Part shown: positions 27,113-35,487 of the stretch, in pieces
Position numbering within the stretch: position 1 is the stretch's first letter
How the letters are laid out: each line of letters begins with the position of its first letter
Origin: Bryobacteraceae bacterium
GTDB lineage: Bacteria > Acidobacteriota > Terriglobia > Bryobacterales > Bryobacteraceae
NCBI GenBank assembly: GCA_030038565.1
Contig: JASHSS010000440.1
Location: 1-48,280, forward strand
Length of the DNA: 48,280 nt
Direction: 5' to 3'
Notes under the pieces: model-generated
Database searches by the model: none
The model's input: only the letters and a program-made list of their open reading frames with translations
What the model was told of the DNA's origin: nothing
Position numbers and translations under genes: made by a program

Positions 27113-27999
27113 CGGATGCTCCGCAGCCGGTCTTGCCGGCTGACGATTTCCTGAATTCGCACGCCATAGTTTCCGTCCACCACCACCACCTCTCCGCGCG
27201 CGATGAGGCAATGATTGACGAGGACTTCGACAGGATCGAGGATGCCGCGGTTGAGCTCCACAATCGATCCGGTGGTCAGCTTCAGGACATCCCGCATGGG
27301 CAATTCGGCCTTCCCGAAGGAAATGCTGACCGGCAAGTCGACATCCAGCAGCAGGTCCAGGGTTCGCGAGCGGGAGGGGAGAGCGCCCGGGGCGGCTTGC
27401 GGGACCTGTGGAGAAGCCGCTACCGGCTCGCCGGCAGGGCTGGCCGCGGGCGGCACAAGCTGCCCGATCAGTTTGGAGCTGAACGCCACCAGTAGGGGAG
27501 CCGGCGGCCCTTCGGCGAATCGTAACGAGACCCGCGCCCACTCCCGGACAGTCGGCCCGGGAGGTCCCTCCTGCCCCGCTTCGCAGTTCACCTCGTGGCC
27601 CACCAGGGACCCAATCGAGCGGGCCATAGCCGAGAGCGACTGGCTCAGGATCTCGAACCAGGTGTTACGCGCCTCGCCGATTTCAACCGTTTCCAGGCCG
27701 GCAGCTTTCAGCGTCAAGGTGCCCGCGTATTCCCACAGGACCCGCGGGGCGCCCACCCATGCGACCGCATCGCCGCCCAGTGGAAACGGCTGCTCCCACC
27801 AGAGGATTTCGTTTTCCGGCCCCGCTTCCCCGGCGGCCACTTCGGAGACGGTCCCGCTGGCGGCCTGCCAGGCGGTCTGGGGCCGCTGGTCGGTCATGGA
27901 TTCGAGAACCTGCGCCAGGCTTTCCACCCACTGATCCAGAATCTGCCTGGTGTCCTCCCGTTCCTCCAACCGCGTGGCGGGGTTCTCGCCGGTGTTCAT
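27109..27999 (-). CDS. fliN: FliN/FliY-type flagellar motor switch protein
   Basis: This is a C-ring component of the switch, 296 residues from ATG 27999, which overlaps the fliA stop as ATGA. The C-terminal 80 residues are a clear FliN (SpoA) domain: LDLLLDVDLPVSISFGKAELPMRDVLKLTTGSIVELNR followed by VLVNHCLIARGEVVVVDGNYGVRIQEI. The N-terminal 200 residues are an extra domain of helical and beta character with a Pro/Ala/Ser linker. This layout recalls FliY of Gram-positives and spirochaetes, where a CheC-like phosphatase domain precedes FliN, but I cannot see the CheC active-site signature. A second, short FliN is encoded at 35235-35480, so the window has two SpoA proteins and no FliM. Confidence 0.85.
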   Translation of the reverse strand: MNTGENPATRLEEREDTRQILDQWVESLAQVLESMTDQRPQTAWQAASGTVSEVAAGEAGPENEILWWEQPFPLGGDAVAWVGAPRVLWEYAGTLTLKAAGLETVEIGEARNTWFEILSQSLSAMARSIGSLVGHEVNCEAGQEGPPGPTVREWARVSLRFAEGPPAPLLVAFSSKLIGQLVPPAASPAGEPVAASPQVPQAAPGALPSRSRTLDLLLDVDLPVSISFGKAELPMRDVLKLTTGSIVELNRGILDPVEVLVNHCLIARGEVVVVDGNYGVRIQEIVSRQDRLRSIR

Positions 28000-28751
28000 A
28001 AGGTAACCGCGCCTTTCGCGCTGGGCCACTTCTCAGTCAGATGGGTCCTCAGCCGCAGGATGGCCTGTGATTTCAACTGCGAAATGCGCGACTCGTGCAG
28101 ATTGACGATCTGCGCGATCTCCCGCAGCGTCAGCTCTTCGTGGTAGTAAAGGCTCAATACCGTGCGCTCGATGGCCGGAATCCTTTCGATCCCTTCAGCC
28201 AGTAAACGCTCCAGTTCGCTCCGCTCCAGGAGCGTCGAAGGCAGGGCCTCCCCGTCGTCGGCAATGTAATGCAGCAAGTCCTTGCCGGGATCGCCGTGGG
28301 AGCATTCCAGGCTGGCGATATTGAGCCCGCGGACCTCGACCAGCCATTCGTGATATTCGTCGATGGAGATCCCCAGTTGTGCCGCGATTTCCTCTTCCGA
28401 CGGGGAGCATTGCAGCCGCTGCTCGGCGGTGGCAATGGCGGCCTCGATCTGCTTGGCCTTCCGGCGCTTCTGCCGGGGAGCCCAATCCAGGCCCCGCAGG
28501 CTGTCCAGGATGGCCCCGCGGATCTTGTACTCGGCGTAAGTTTTGAGCTTGACGTTGTGCCGCGAATCGAAATTGTCGATGGCCGAAATCAACCCGATGA
28601 CCCCGGTGGACACCAGGTCTTCCAGGCTGATGTTCTCCGGAAGCCGTTCCTGAATCCGGCGCGCGATCAGGCGTACTTGCGGGAGGTGTTCCAGAATGAG
28701 CCGCTCCCGCTCTTCTTCCGTCAGGTTATCCGCCACCAAATACGAGTACAT
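27996..28751 (-). CDS. fliA: Flagellar RNA polymerase sigma-28 factor FliA (WhiG family)
   Basis: This is a 251-residue alternative sigma factor for late flagellar genes. Region 2 includes LILEHLPQVRLIARRIQERLPENISLEDLVSTGVIGLISAIDNFD and KLKTYAEYKIRGAILDSLRGLDW, the FliA/WhiG hallmark. Region 3 is EEEIAAQLGISIDEYHEWL, and region 4 is TLREIAQIVNLHESRISQLKSQAILRLR. It is held by FlgM, encoded 6 kb away. Promoters of matching type are found at flgM and the sigma-54 activator. It follows flhF by 19 bases and overlaps the fliN-like gene, so it is part of the late section of the fliK-flhF operon. Length and all regions are normal. Confidence 0.95.
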   Translation of the reverse strand: MYSYLVADNLTEEERERLILEHLPQVRLIARRIQERLPENISLEDLVSTGVIGLISAIDNFDSRHNVKLKTYAEYKIRGAILDSLRGLDWAPRQKRRKAKQIEAAIATAEQRLQCSPSEEEIAAQLGISIDEYHEWLVEVRGLNIASLECSHGDPGKDLLHYIADDGEALPSTLLERSELERLLAEGIERIPAIERTVLSLYYHEELTLREIAQIVNLHESRISQLKSQAILRLRTHLTEKWPSAKGAVTL

Positions 28752-28770
28752 ATAGTTCCGCGATTGCTTC

Positions 28771-29946
28771 TTATGCGGCGGATTGCGCTTCGCTCCGCCG
28801 GCCGCCCAGGATCAACTCCACCACGCGGCTTTTAGAAGCCGTCTCCAGATCTTCCGGAATGCGCTGCCCGGTGGTGAAAAAAGACAGCGGCTTAGACGTT
28901 CGCGCGGCCTCCTGGAGAATCGCGCCGAACGAGCCGGTTTCATCCAGCTTGGTGAATAGCAAACGGTGCGGACGGAACACCTCGTAGCGGTCCACCACAC
29001 GGGACAGGTCGCCGGGTTTCATCGACGCCGGAAGCACCAGGTGCGTATCCACATCGCTGCGCGTAGACAGAAATTGGGCCAGCGCCGTCGAGATATCGAG
29101 ATCCGCAAACCCGAATCCGGGAGTGTCGATCAGGATCAGGTCCTTGCCGCGGTTCTCCTCGATGGCCTGAGCCAGTGCGGCAATGGTTTCCAGAATCTGG
29201 AAGCCGACCCCCAGGATGGCGGCGTAGGAGCGCAACTGCTCCCCGGCGGCTACCCGGTAGTTGTCCATCGACAGCAGCAGAACCGGGCGGCGGGAGACCA
29301 GCCCGTAGTTTACCGCCAGTTTGACCAGGGTGGTGGTTTTGCCTCCGCCGGGAGGGCCAACCAGCGCCACGATGCGGGGAGGAGACTCGCCGCGGCCCAG
29401 ATCCGGCTGAACCGTAAAGCGCGACTCCAACTCCTCAGCCAATGCCCTCTGGAAGCCGGGATCGGCTTGGGCCACGGCGTGAACCGGCGGTGAGCCTTTG
29501 ATCAAACGGGTTTCGGCGGCTTCGAGGATCTCGCGAGCCAGGTCGGGATCCAGGTCGCTCCCGATCAGCATAGAGTATACGTCCGAATGCCCGACCGCGA
29601 CGCCGGTCCAGCCGGCCGGCGAAAACGGCGTGCGCTGGAGGGTTCGCCGCATGCCCTCCAGTTCCTTCTTCAGGTCGGCCACCTCGCGGGCCAGGCGCTC
29701 GGCGGGCCCGAAAACCGCGGGCGTCCCAAACGCTGCGGGCGTTCCCGCCGGACCCTCGCCGGCTTTCGGTGAGGCGCCCTCTTCGAGCGGCAGGTCAGTG
29801 GCGAACACCACCTCGTATTCGCCCAGATGGCGAGCCTCCGGGGGCGCTTTGCGGCTGTTGACCAGCATGGCATCCGGCCCCAGTTCCTGACGCGCCATGG
29901 CCATGGCGTCTTCCACCGCGTGCGCATAGTAAGACTTGATTCTCAT
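28771..29946 (-). CDS. flhF: Flagellar SRP-type GTPase FlhF
   Basis: This SRP-family GTPase sets flagellar position and number, 391 residues from ATG 29946. The longer ORF start lacks a family match. The N-terminal B domain starts MRIKSYYAHAVEDAMAMARQELGPDAMLVNSRK. A linker rich in Ala/Gly/Pro runs to about residue 110. The NG domain has P-loop GPPGGGKT (197-204), DNYRVAAGEQLRSYA, DTPGFG (274-279) and TKLDETGSFG. The partner ATPase FlhG/YlxH, which usually follows flhF, is absent and fliA comes next. The gene begins 89 bases after the flhA stop. Confidence 0.94.
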   Translation of the reverse strand: MRIKSYYAHAVEDAMAMARQELGPDAMLVNSRKAPPEARHLGEYEVVFATDLPLEEGASPKAGEGPAGTPAAFGTPAVFGPAERLAREVADLKKELEGMRRTLQRTPFSPAGWTGVAVGHSDVYSMLIGSDLDPDLAREILEAAETRLIKGSPPVHAVAQADPGFQRALAEELESRFTVQPDLGRGESPPRIVALVGPPGGGKTTTLVKLAVNYGLVSRRPVLLLSMDNYRVAAGEQLRSYAAILGVGFQILETIAALAQAIEENRGKDLILIDTPGFGFADLDISTALAQFLSTRSDVDTHLVLPASMKPGDLSRVVDRYEVFRPHRLLFTKLDETGSFGAILQEAARTSKPLSFFTTGQRIPEDLETASKSRVVELILGGRRSEAQSAA

Positions 29947-30035
29947 CCGTCCTGGCTCTCCCTTCTCCGGGGCGCTCCGGCAATCCATCGCACGAGTAAA
30001 CTATCGTCAGAGAGCCGGATTTTCTGTAGGGGGGA

Positions 30036-32120
30036 TCACGAAATATTCCCTTGCGACTGGACCCGCAAGCCTGGGGGAACTTCGTTGTGCGCCAGGAAAA
30101 ACAGGTTCGGCAGTGTTGATTCGGCCATCTGCCGGAGAAAGTAACGGGCCCCCGACGAGGTGATGGTTACTACCGGAGTCTCTGGCGAGGAAACCCGGTT
30201 CTGGAGGCGATTCAGAATATCGCGGATGGCCTGGGGCGCGAGTGTCAGGTGACTGGTCTGCTCGCCGTGCTCCACGGCTCCCTCCACGGCGCGCTCGATC
30301 GAAGGATCCAGGAACCAGGCCGGCAGATCCCCGGCGCGGTTCAGATAAGGTTTGACCACCGCGCGGCGAATGGCCTGGCGCACGTATTCCGTTAACAGAA
30401 CCGGGTTGCGGGTGGCCGCAGCGGCTTCTCCCAGGGCCTCCAGAATGGAGGCCGCGTCGCGGATGGACACCCGCTCGCGCAGCAGGTTCTGCAAAACTCT
30501 CTGCAGGGTGGCCAGCGGCAGCAGTTTGGGAATCAGATCCTCCACCACTTTGGGATTCTCCACTCCGACACGGTCCAGCAGCCGTTTGGCGTCCTGCCGG
30601 GTAAACAACTCGTGGGCGTAGCGCCGGACGATCTCGGCCAGGTGTGTTCCGAGCACGCTGACGCCGTCCACCACGGTGTAGCCGAGGTTGCGGGCCCGCT
30701 CGACCCGGTTGCCCGGAATCCACACGGCGCTCATGCCGAAGGCCGGCTCGCGGGTGGCCTGCCCCTCAATCGGCGGACCGCCGGGACCGGTGGGAATGGC
30801 CAGTTCGCATCCCTGCGGCAGTTCGTAGCGTGCCACCTCCACGCCTTTGAGCGAGATCACGTATTCGCGGGCGCGCAGGGAGAGATTATCGGTCACCCGC
30901 ACGGGCGGCAGCAGGTAACCGAGGTCCCCCGCCAGTTGCCGGCGGATCGAAGAAATGCGACGCAGCAGAGGCGAATCCTGGGCCCCTTCCACCAGGCCCA
31001 CCAGCCCCAGCCCGACCTCGATGGCCAGCGGCTCGACGCGCAACAGGGATTCCACGTTTTCTTTAGGCGCGGCCGGCTTGCTGTCGGCGGCCGCCCCGGC
31101 TTCCCGCGCGGCCTCCCCGCGGCGCATTCTCCAGCCCGCCGCGGCGGCTGCCCCACCCAGCAGCAGGAAGGGCACCTTCGGCAAGCCGGGGAGTGCGGCC
31201 AGGGCCACCAGCACCCCTCCGGCCAGCAGCAGGGGTTGTGAGTTCCCCAGAATCTGCCGTCCGAACTCCGCGCCCAGGCGCGCTTCGGAGCTGGCGCGGG
31301 TTACGATCAGACCGCCCGAAATCGAAATCATGAGCGCCGGAATCACTGTCACCAGGCCATCGCCGATGGTTAGTACGGTGTAGGTTTCCAGAGCCTTGCC
31401 CAAATCCATGCCGTGCTGCAACACGCCGATCAGAAACCCGGCTACGATGTTGATTCCGGTGATGAGAATGCTGGCCACCGCGTCGCGCTGGGTAAAGCGC
31501 GAAGCGCCATCCATGGCCCCGTAGAACTCCGCCTCGGTGGCCAACTGTTTGCGCCGCCGCTTGGCTTCCTTTTCGTCGATCAGGCCGGCGTTGAGGTCTG
31601 AATCGATGGACATCTGCTTGCCCGGCAGGGCGTCCAGGGTGAAACGCGCGGTGACCTCGGAAATGCGCACCGCGCCGTGGTTGATCACCACGTATTGAAT
31701 GGCGATCAGCACCAGGAAGATCACCGCGCCGATGATGTAGTTGCCGCCCACCACGAAGCTGCCGAAGGCCCCGATGACCTGCCCCGCCGCGGTGGTGCCG
31801 GTGTTGCCGTCCAGGAGGATCAGGCGCGAGGAGGAGATGTTGAGGGCCAGCCGGAACAGGGTCAGCAGCAGCAGGGTGGTGGGGAAAGAGGTGAACTCCA
31901 CCGGCCGGACCAGGTACAGCGAGACCATCAGCACGGTCACCGACAGAAGGATATCGGTGGCGATCAGCAGGTCCAGCAGGAATCCGGGCAGGGGCGTGAT
32001 GAGAGCCATCACTATCCCCAGGACCGCCACCGGGACCGCCATCTCGCGGAGCATTCCGAGCGGCAGACGGGCGGTCCATTTGGGCTGGGCGGGAAGCGGT
32101 AGGGATCGGGCGGGTGTCAT
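30036..32120 (-). CDS. flhA: Flagellar export gate protein FlhA
   Basis: This is the large export-gate subunit of the flagellar type III secretion system, 694 residues. The N-terminal half has multiple membrane helices with the FHIPEP-type segment RPVEFTSFPTTLLLLTLFRLALN and the cytoplasmic loop LPGKQMSIDSDLNAGLIDEKEAKRRR. The C-terminal cytoplasmic domain includes LGIPLATLQRVLQNLLRERVSIRDAASILEAL-like sequence and TSHLTLAPQAIRDILNRL. An Ala/Gly/Arg-rich linker sits between them. The start is ATG 32120, 4 bases after the flhB stop. Order fliPQR-flhB-flhA-flhF-fliA is the classic export gene string. Length is normal. Confidence 0.96.
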   Translation of the reverse strand: MTPARSLPLPAQPKWTARLPLGMLREMAVPVAVLGIVMALITPLPGFLLDLLIATDILLSVTVLMVSLYLVRPVEFTSFPTTLLLLTLFRLALNISSSRLILLDGNTGTTAAGQVIGAFGSFVVGGNYIIGAVIFLVLIAIQYVVINHGAVRISEVTARFTLDALPGKQMSIDSDLNAGLIDEKEAKRRRKQLATEAEFYGAMDGASRFTQRDAVASILITGINIVAGFLIGVLQHGMDLGKALETYTVLTIGDGLVTVIPALMISISGGLIVTRASSEARLGAEFGRQILGNSQPLLLAGGVLVALAALPGLPKVPFLLLGGAAAAAGWRMRRGEAAREAGAAADSKPAAPKENVESLLRVEPLAIEVGLGLVGLVEGAQDSPLLRRISSIRRQLAGDLGYLLPPVRVTDNLSLRAREYVISLKGVEVARYELPQGCELAIPTGPGGPPIEGQATREPAFGMSAVWIPGNRVERARNLGYTVVDGVSVLGTHLAEIVRRYAHELFTRQDAKRLLDRVGVENPKVVEDLIPKLLPLATLQRVLQNLLRERVSIRDAASILEALGEAAAATRNPVLLTEYVRQAIRRAVVKPYLNRAGDLPAWFLDPSIERAVEGAVEHGEQTSHLTLAPQAIRDILNRLQNRVSSPETPVVTITSSGARYFLRQMAESTLPNLFFLAHNEVPPGLRVQSQGNIS

Positions 32121-32124
32121 AGGG

Positions 32125-33189
32125 CTATCCGGGCAGCCTCCCCTTCATGAGCTTGAATATGTAGGCCAGGATTTCGGCCACAGCGCGATACAGGTGCGGC
32201 GGGATCTCCTGCCCCACATCCACCGCCTGGTACAGCGCCCGCGCCAGGGGCGGGTTCTCGATGATGGGCACCTGGTTTTGGCGCGCGATTTCGCGGATCC
32301 GCAGCGCCAGGTAGTTCCTGCCCTTGGCCACCACCAGCGGCGCCGCCATGCCGTCCAGTTGGTAGCGGATGGCAACCGCGTAATGGGTCGGGTTGACCAC
32401 CACGGCGGTGGCCTTGGGAACCTCCTTCATCATCTGGCGCCGGGCCCGGTCGCGCTGGATGCGGCGAATCCGCGCTTTCATCTGCGGATTGCCCTCCATC
32501 TCTTTCATCTCGTCCTTGATCTCCTGCTTGCTCATGCGCAGATCCCGGCGGTGCCGCTGCAACTGGCGGTACAGATCCACCACCCCGAACACCAGGAACA
32601 CCCCCGCCGCCTTCCAGAACAGCGTCATCAGCGACCGGGCCAGCAGAGCGAAACCGCTTTCCACGCTCCCCAGGGGCAGCGCCAGAAAAGCCTCCAGATG
32701 GTCGCGCACCACCGCGTACACTGCCCAGAGAAACAGCGGCAACAGCACCATGGCCTGCACCAGCGCGGGCAGGTTTTGCCGGGGCAGCTCCCGCAATTTG
32801 ACGGCCGGCGAGAGGCGCCCCAGGTCCGGCGCCAGTTTTTTGAGACTGAAGCCGAACCGAGTGGTCACCAGGCGGAACCCCAGGGCCGCCACCGCGACCA
32901 GCATCCCGGCGGACATCAGAGGCACAAACAGTTGCCGGACAACCCGCCAGGCCACAGGAGTAAGATCCTCGGGCCGCAATTCTCGGGCAAAGGCCAACCC
33001 GAACAGCCAGGCGGTGACCACCCGCAACTGCCCGAACCAACTCGCCGCGCCGGCCCCCAGGATCCCCAGCAGGACCATGAACTGAAGCGCTGAAACAAAC
33101 TCCCGCGCCGGCGGAAATTGGCCTTCCTCGCGAGCCTTCTGCAGCCTTCGCTGAGTGGGTTCCTCGGTTTGCCCGGAACGCTCGGCCAT
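32125..33189 (-). CDS. flhB: Flagellar export switch protein FlhB
   Basis: This is the substrate-specificity switch of flagellar export, 354 residues. The family start EEPTQRRLQKAREEGQFPPAREF is intact. Four membrane segments follow, then the cytoplasmic part with MSKQEIKDEMKEMEGNPQMKARIRRIQR. The autocleavage motif NPTH is at about residues 266-269, followed by YAVAIRYQLDGMAAPLVVAKG. Cleavage there is what lets FliK trigger the change from hook to filament export. The gene starts 6 bases after the fliR stop. Nothing is unusual. Confidence 0.96.
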   Translation of the reverse strand: MAERSGQTEEPTQRRLQKAREEGQFPPAREFVSALQFMVLLGILGAGAASWFGQLRVVTAWLFGLAFARELRPEDLTPVAWRVVRQLFVPLMSAGMLVAVAALGFRLVTTRFGFSLKKLAPDLGRLSPAVKLRELPRQNLPALVQAMVLLPLFLWAVYAVVRDHLEAFLALPLGSVESGFALLARSLMTLFWKAAGVFLVFGVVDLYRQLQRHRRDLRMSKQEIKDEMKEMEGNPQMKARIRRIQRDRARRQMMKEVPKATAVVVNPTHYAVAIRYQLDGMAAPLVVAKGRNYLALRIREIARQNQVPIIENPPLARALYQAVDVGQEIPPHLYRAVAEILAYIFKLMKGRLPG

Positions 33190-33195
33190 AGCCCG

Positions 33196-33966
33196 TCATA
33201 ACCCCAGAATCCGGCGGGCGGTGGCCCAGGCGAGGCCCGCCGATTGCATCATCAGCCGCGGGAACAGCACCCCCAGCCAACTGAGCACCGCCAGGCCCGT
33301 CAGCATCTTGGCCGGAAAGGCCAGCGATAAGAGCTGCAGTTGCGAGTTGATCCGGCCGAGCAGCGCCAGCGCCACGTCGACCATCACCAGGAGCGCCACC
33401 ACCGGGAGAGCCAGCCGCACGCCCACGGAGAACATCGAGCTCCCCAGGCGAATCATGGCCAGGCCGGCCGCCGGGCCGAAGCGGTAGGCTCCCGGCGGCG
33501 CCTTGACGAGGCTTTCCGCAAAGAGGCGCAGGACCTCCCGGTCGAGGCCCAGGGCGAAGAACAGCATCCCCGCCACCAACTGTGCGAAAACCAGCAGCAC
33601 CCCGGAATCGGCTTCGGTATTGGGGTCGATGGTGGAGGCGAAGGCGTATCCCGCCTGCAGACCCAGCACCTGGGCGGCCACCGTGAAGGCTTCCATGACG
33701 ATGGCCACGGCCACTCCGATGGACATCCCCACGGCGGATTCGGCCGCCGCCCAACCGGCCAGTTGCCCGGCCCGAAACCCCGGCGGAACGGCCGGCCACA
33801 GGGGCATCAGGGCGATCGTGAAGCCCAGCGCAAAGGCCGCTCGCGCTGGGTCGGCGAGGCCCTTCATGCCGGGCATCGGCACAAACACCAGGGCGCCCGA
33901 GATACGCGCCAGCACCAGCAGAAAGCCATACAGCACGGCGAGAGGCAGGGGGATCTCAGTGGGCAT
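33196..33966 (-). CDS. fliR: Flagellar export protein FliR
   Basis: This is a core membrane component of the export gate, 256 residues, with about six hydrophobic segments. Recognisable family parts are VLARISGALVFVPMPGMKGLADPARAAFALGFTIALMP, GLQAGYAFASTIDPNTEADSGVLLVFAQLVAGMLFFALG and the C-terminal INSQLQLLSLAFPAKMLTGL. It overlaps fliQ by 11 bases. Length is normal for FliR. Confidence 0.94.
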   Translation of the reverse strand: MPTEIPLPLAVLYGFLLVLARISGALVFVPMPGMKGLADPARAAFALGFTIALMPLWPAVPPGFRAGQLAGWAAAESAVGMSIGVAVAIVMEAFTVAAQVLGLQAGYAFASTIDPNTEADSGVLLVFAQLVAGMLFFALGLDREVLRLFAESLVKAPPGAYRFGPAAGLAMIRLGSSMFSVGVRLALPVVALLVMVDVALALLGRINSQLQLLSLAFPAKMLTGLAVLSWLGVLFPRLMMQSAGLAWATARRILGL

Positions 33967-34225
33967 AGCGGCTCAGGTTTCCCAGCAGCACGGTGGTGTA
34001 GGAGATCATCCGCGCGAGCATCCAGGGCAGCAACAGCAGAAAACCGGTCAGGAAGGCGACCAGGCGCGGCACCGTGCTGAAGGCGTTGTCCTGCATGGAC
34101 GTGGCGATCTGCACCAGGCTGACCGCAATGCCCGTGAGAAACCCGATCAGCAGGAGCGGGGCGACCATCCAGAAGGTGGTCAGCAGGGTCTGGCGGACGA
34201 TCTGGACGACCGTGTCGGGAGTCAT
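33956..34225 (-). CDS. fliQ: Flagellar export protein FliQ
   Basis: This is a small export-gate subunit of 89 residues with two membrane helices (TTFWMVAPLLLIGFLTGIAVSLVQIATSM and LVAFLTGFLLLLPWMLARMISYT). The motif SLVQIATSMQDNAFSTVPRL is characteristic of FliQ. The ATG overlaps the fliP stop (ATGA). Confidence 0.95.
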   Translation of the reverse strand: MTPDTVVQIVRQTLLTTFWMVAPLLLIGFLTGIAVSLVQIATSMQDNAFSTVPRLVAFLTGFLLLLPWMLARMISYTTVLLGNLSRYAH

Positions 34226-34956
34226 TGGTAGAAGCTCTTCATGAGCGATCCGATCACCAGGTTCCAGCCGTCCACCAGCACGAACAGCAGGATCTTAAAA
34301 GGCGCCGAAATCATCACCGGGGGGAGCTGCATCATGCCGATCGAAAGCGTGCAGGAGGCCACCACCAGGTCGATCACCAGAAAAGGCAGGAACAGTACCG
34401 CCCCGATCTGGAAACCGGTTTTCAGCTCCGAAATGATGTAAGCCGGAACGAGCACCTTCAAATCCAGGTCGTCGGGCGAGCGCGGCGCGGGTTCGCGCGC
34501 CATCTCGACCATCAGCCGGATGTCTTTCTCGCGGGCGAAGCGCACCAGGAACGCGCGCAGCGGCCGCACTCCCTGATCCATCGCCTGGGCCAGGGTCAGT
34601 TGGCCGTTTTCGAGCGGCTCCCACCCCTGGTGGTACATATCCCCGGCCACCGGCTGCATAATCACCAGGGTGAGGAACAGGGACAGGCCAAGCAGCACCT
34701 GGTTGGAGGGGATGGTCTGGGTGCCCAGCGCCTGCCGCAAAAAATGCAGCACCACGGTGAGGCGCAGAAACGGCGTCACGCACATCACCGCGGCCGGCAA
34801 AACGGTCATCAGTGTGAGCAGCAGAAGAATCTGCATAGGAACGCTGAGAACGGCCTCGCCTTTGCCCGGCGAGATGCCCAAAAGGGAGAGCGGCTGCGGG
34901 GTGGCCGCCCGCGCGGGAAGCGCCAGCAGCAGGGCGCCCGCCAACCGCGCGGTCAT
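34222..34956 (-). CDS. fliP: Flagellar export protein FliP
   Basis: This is a core pore-forming export-gate protein, 244 residues from ATG 34956. The track ORF begins 67 codons earlier, in sequence that overlaps fliO in another frame. A signal-like hydrophobic start (LAGALLLALPARA) precedes the first periplasmic part, as usual for FliP. FliP motifs include LLTLMTVLPAAVMCVTPFLRLTVVLHFLRQALGTQTIPSNQVLLGLSLFLTLVIM, and near the end ELKTGFQIGAVLFLPFLVIDLVVASCTLSIGMMQLPPVMISAPFKILLFVLVDGWNLV. The start overlaps the fliO stop. Confidence 0.96.
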   Translation of the reverse strand: MTARLAGALLLALPARAATPQPLSLLGISPGKGEAVLSVPMQILLLLTLMTVLPAAVMCVTPFLRLTVVLHFLRQALGTQTIPSNQVLLGLSLFLTLVIMQPVAGDMYHQGWEPLENGQLTLAQAMDQGVRPLRAFLVRFAREKDIRLMVEMAREPAPRSPDDLDLKVLVPAYIISELKTGFQIGAVLFLPFLVIDLVVASCTLSIGMMQLPPVMISAPFKILLFVLVDGWNLVIGSLMKSFYQ

Positions 34957-35222
34957 CGCCCGCTCCTTTCCGGGTCTCGGTCCGGGAGGTGGCCGATCAG
35001 GCTGCACCCGCCGGGGGACGAGGACACCAGCATCAGCCGGCCGCCCGCCCGCACCAGGTGCAGACTGTGCTGCGGCCCCAGCGCCAGCCGCTCCAGGCAT
35101 TCCAACTCCCGGCGGCGCTTGGGGAGGCTGGCGGCCCAACCTCGCCGGCGCAGCCACCAGCGCAGCGCCACCAACCCGCCGAGCACCCCCGCCACGGCCG
35201 CTAACTGCTCAAAGTATTCCAT
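34953..35222 (-). CDS. fliO: FliO-like flagellar biosynthesis protein
   Basis: This 89-residue protein is encoded immediately before fliP with a 4-base overlap, the usual place of fliO. It has one N-terminal membrane helix (LAAVAGVLGGLVALRWWL), then a basic stretch and a small beta-rich domain: ELECLERLALGPQHSLHLVRAGGRLMLVSSSPGGCSLI. That is the FliO pattern 'l.....l.lgp...l.lv.v.g..lllg....g..ll'. FliO assists FliP complex assembly. The call combines pattern and position. Confidence 0.8.
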   Translation of the reverse strand: MEYFEQLAAVAGVLGGLVALRWWLRRRGWAASLPKRRRELECLERLALGPQHSLHLVRAGGRLMLVSSSPGGCSLIGHLPDRDPERSGR

Positions 35223-35234
35223 ATCCGGCTCTCT

Positions 35235-35480
35235 TCAATCCTCGCGGAAGTCGGTGATCCGGACGCCCAGGGCGTTCTCGATCACCACAATCTCGCCGGA
35301 AGCGCATAACACGCCGCCCACGTAGATGTCGATGTTCTCGCCGGCCGACCGCGAAGTGCCCAACACCGTGCCCACTTCGAGTTCCAGTACTTCCCGCGTC
35401 CGCAGGGTGCGCCGGTCGAGCTCGACCTCGATCTCGACCGGTATCTCGCCGAGCGATGCAATCTCTTCCTGGGGAGTCAT
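35235..35480 (-). CDS. fliN: Flagellar motor switch protein FliN (short form)
   Basis: This 81-residue protein is essentially one SpoA domain: EIPVEIEVELDRRTLRTREVLELEVGTVLGTSRSAGENIDIYVGGVLCASGEIVVIENALGVRITDF. It is part of the C-ring and lies between flgE and fliO, the common position of fliN. A second SpoA protein with a long extra N-terminal domain is encoded at 27109-27999. The two could form a heteromeric ring with FliM encoded elsewhere. Nothing else is unusual. Confidence 0.92.
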   Translation of the reverse strand: MTPQEEIASLGEIPVEIEVELDRRTLRTREVLELEVGTVLGTSRSAGENIDIYVGGVLCASGEIVVIENALGVRITDFRED

Positions 35481-35487
35481 CGGCAGT

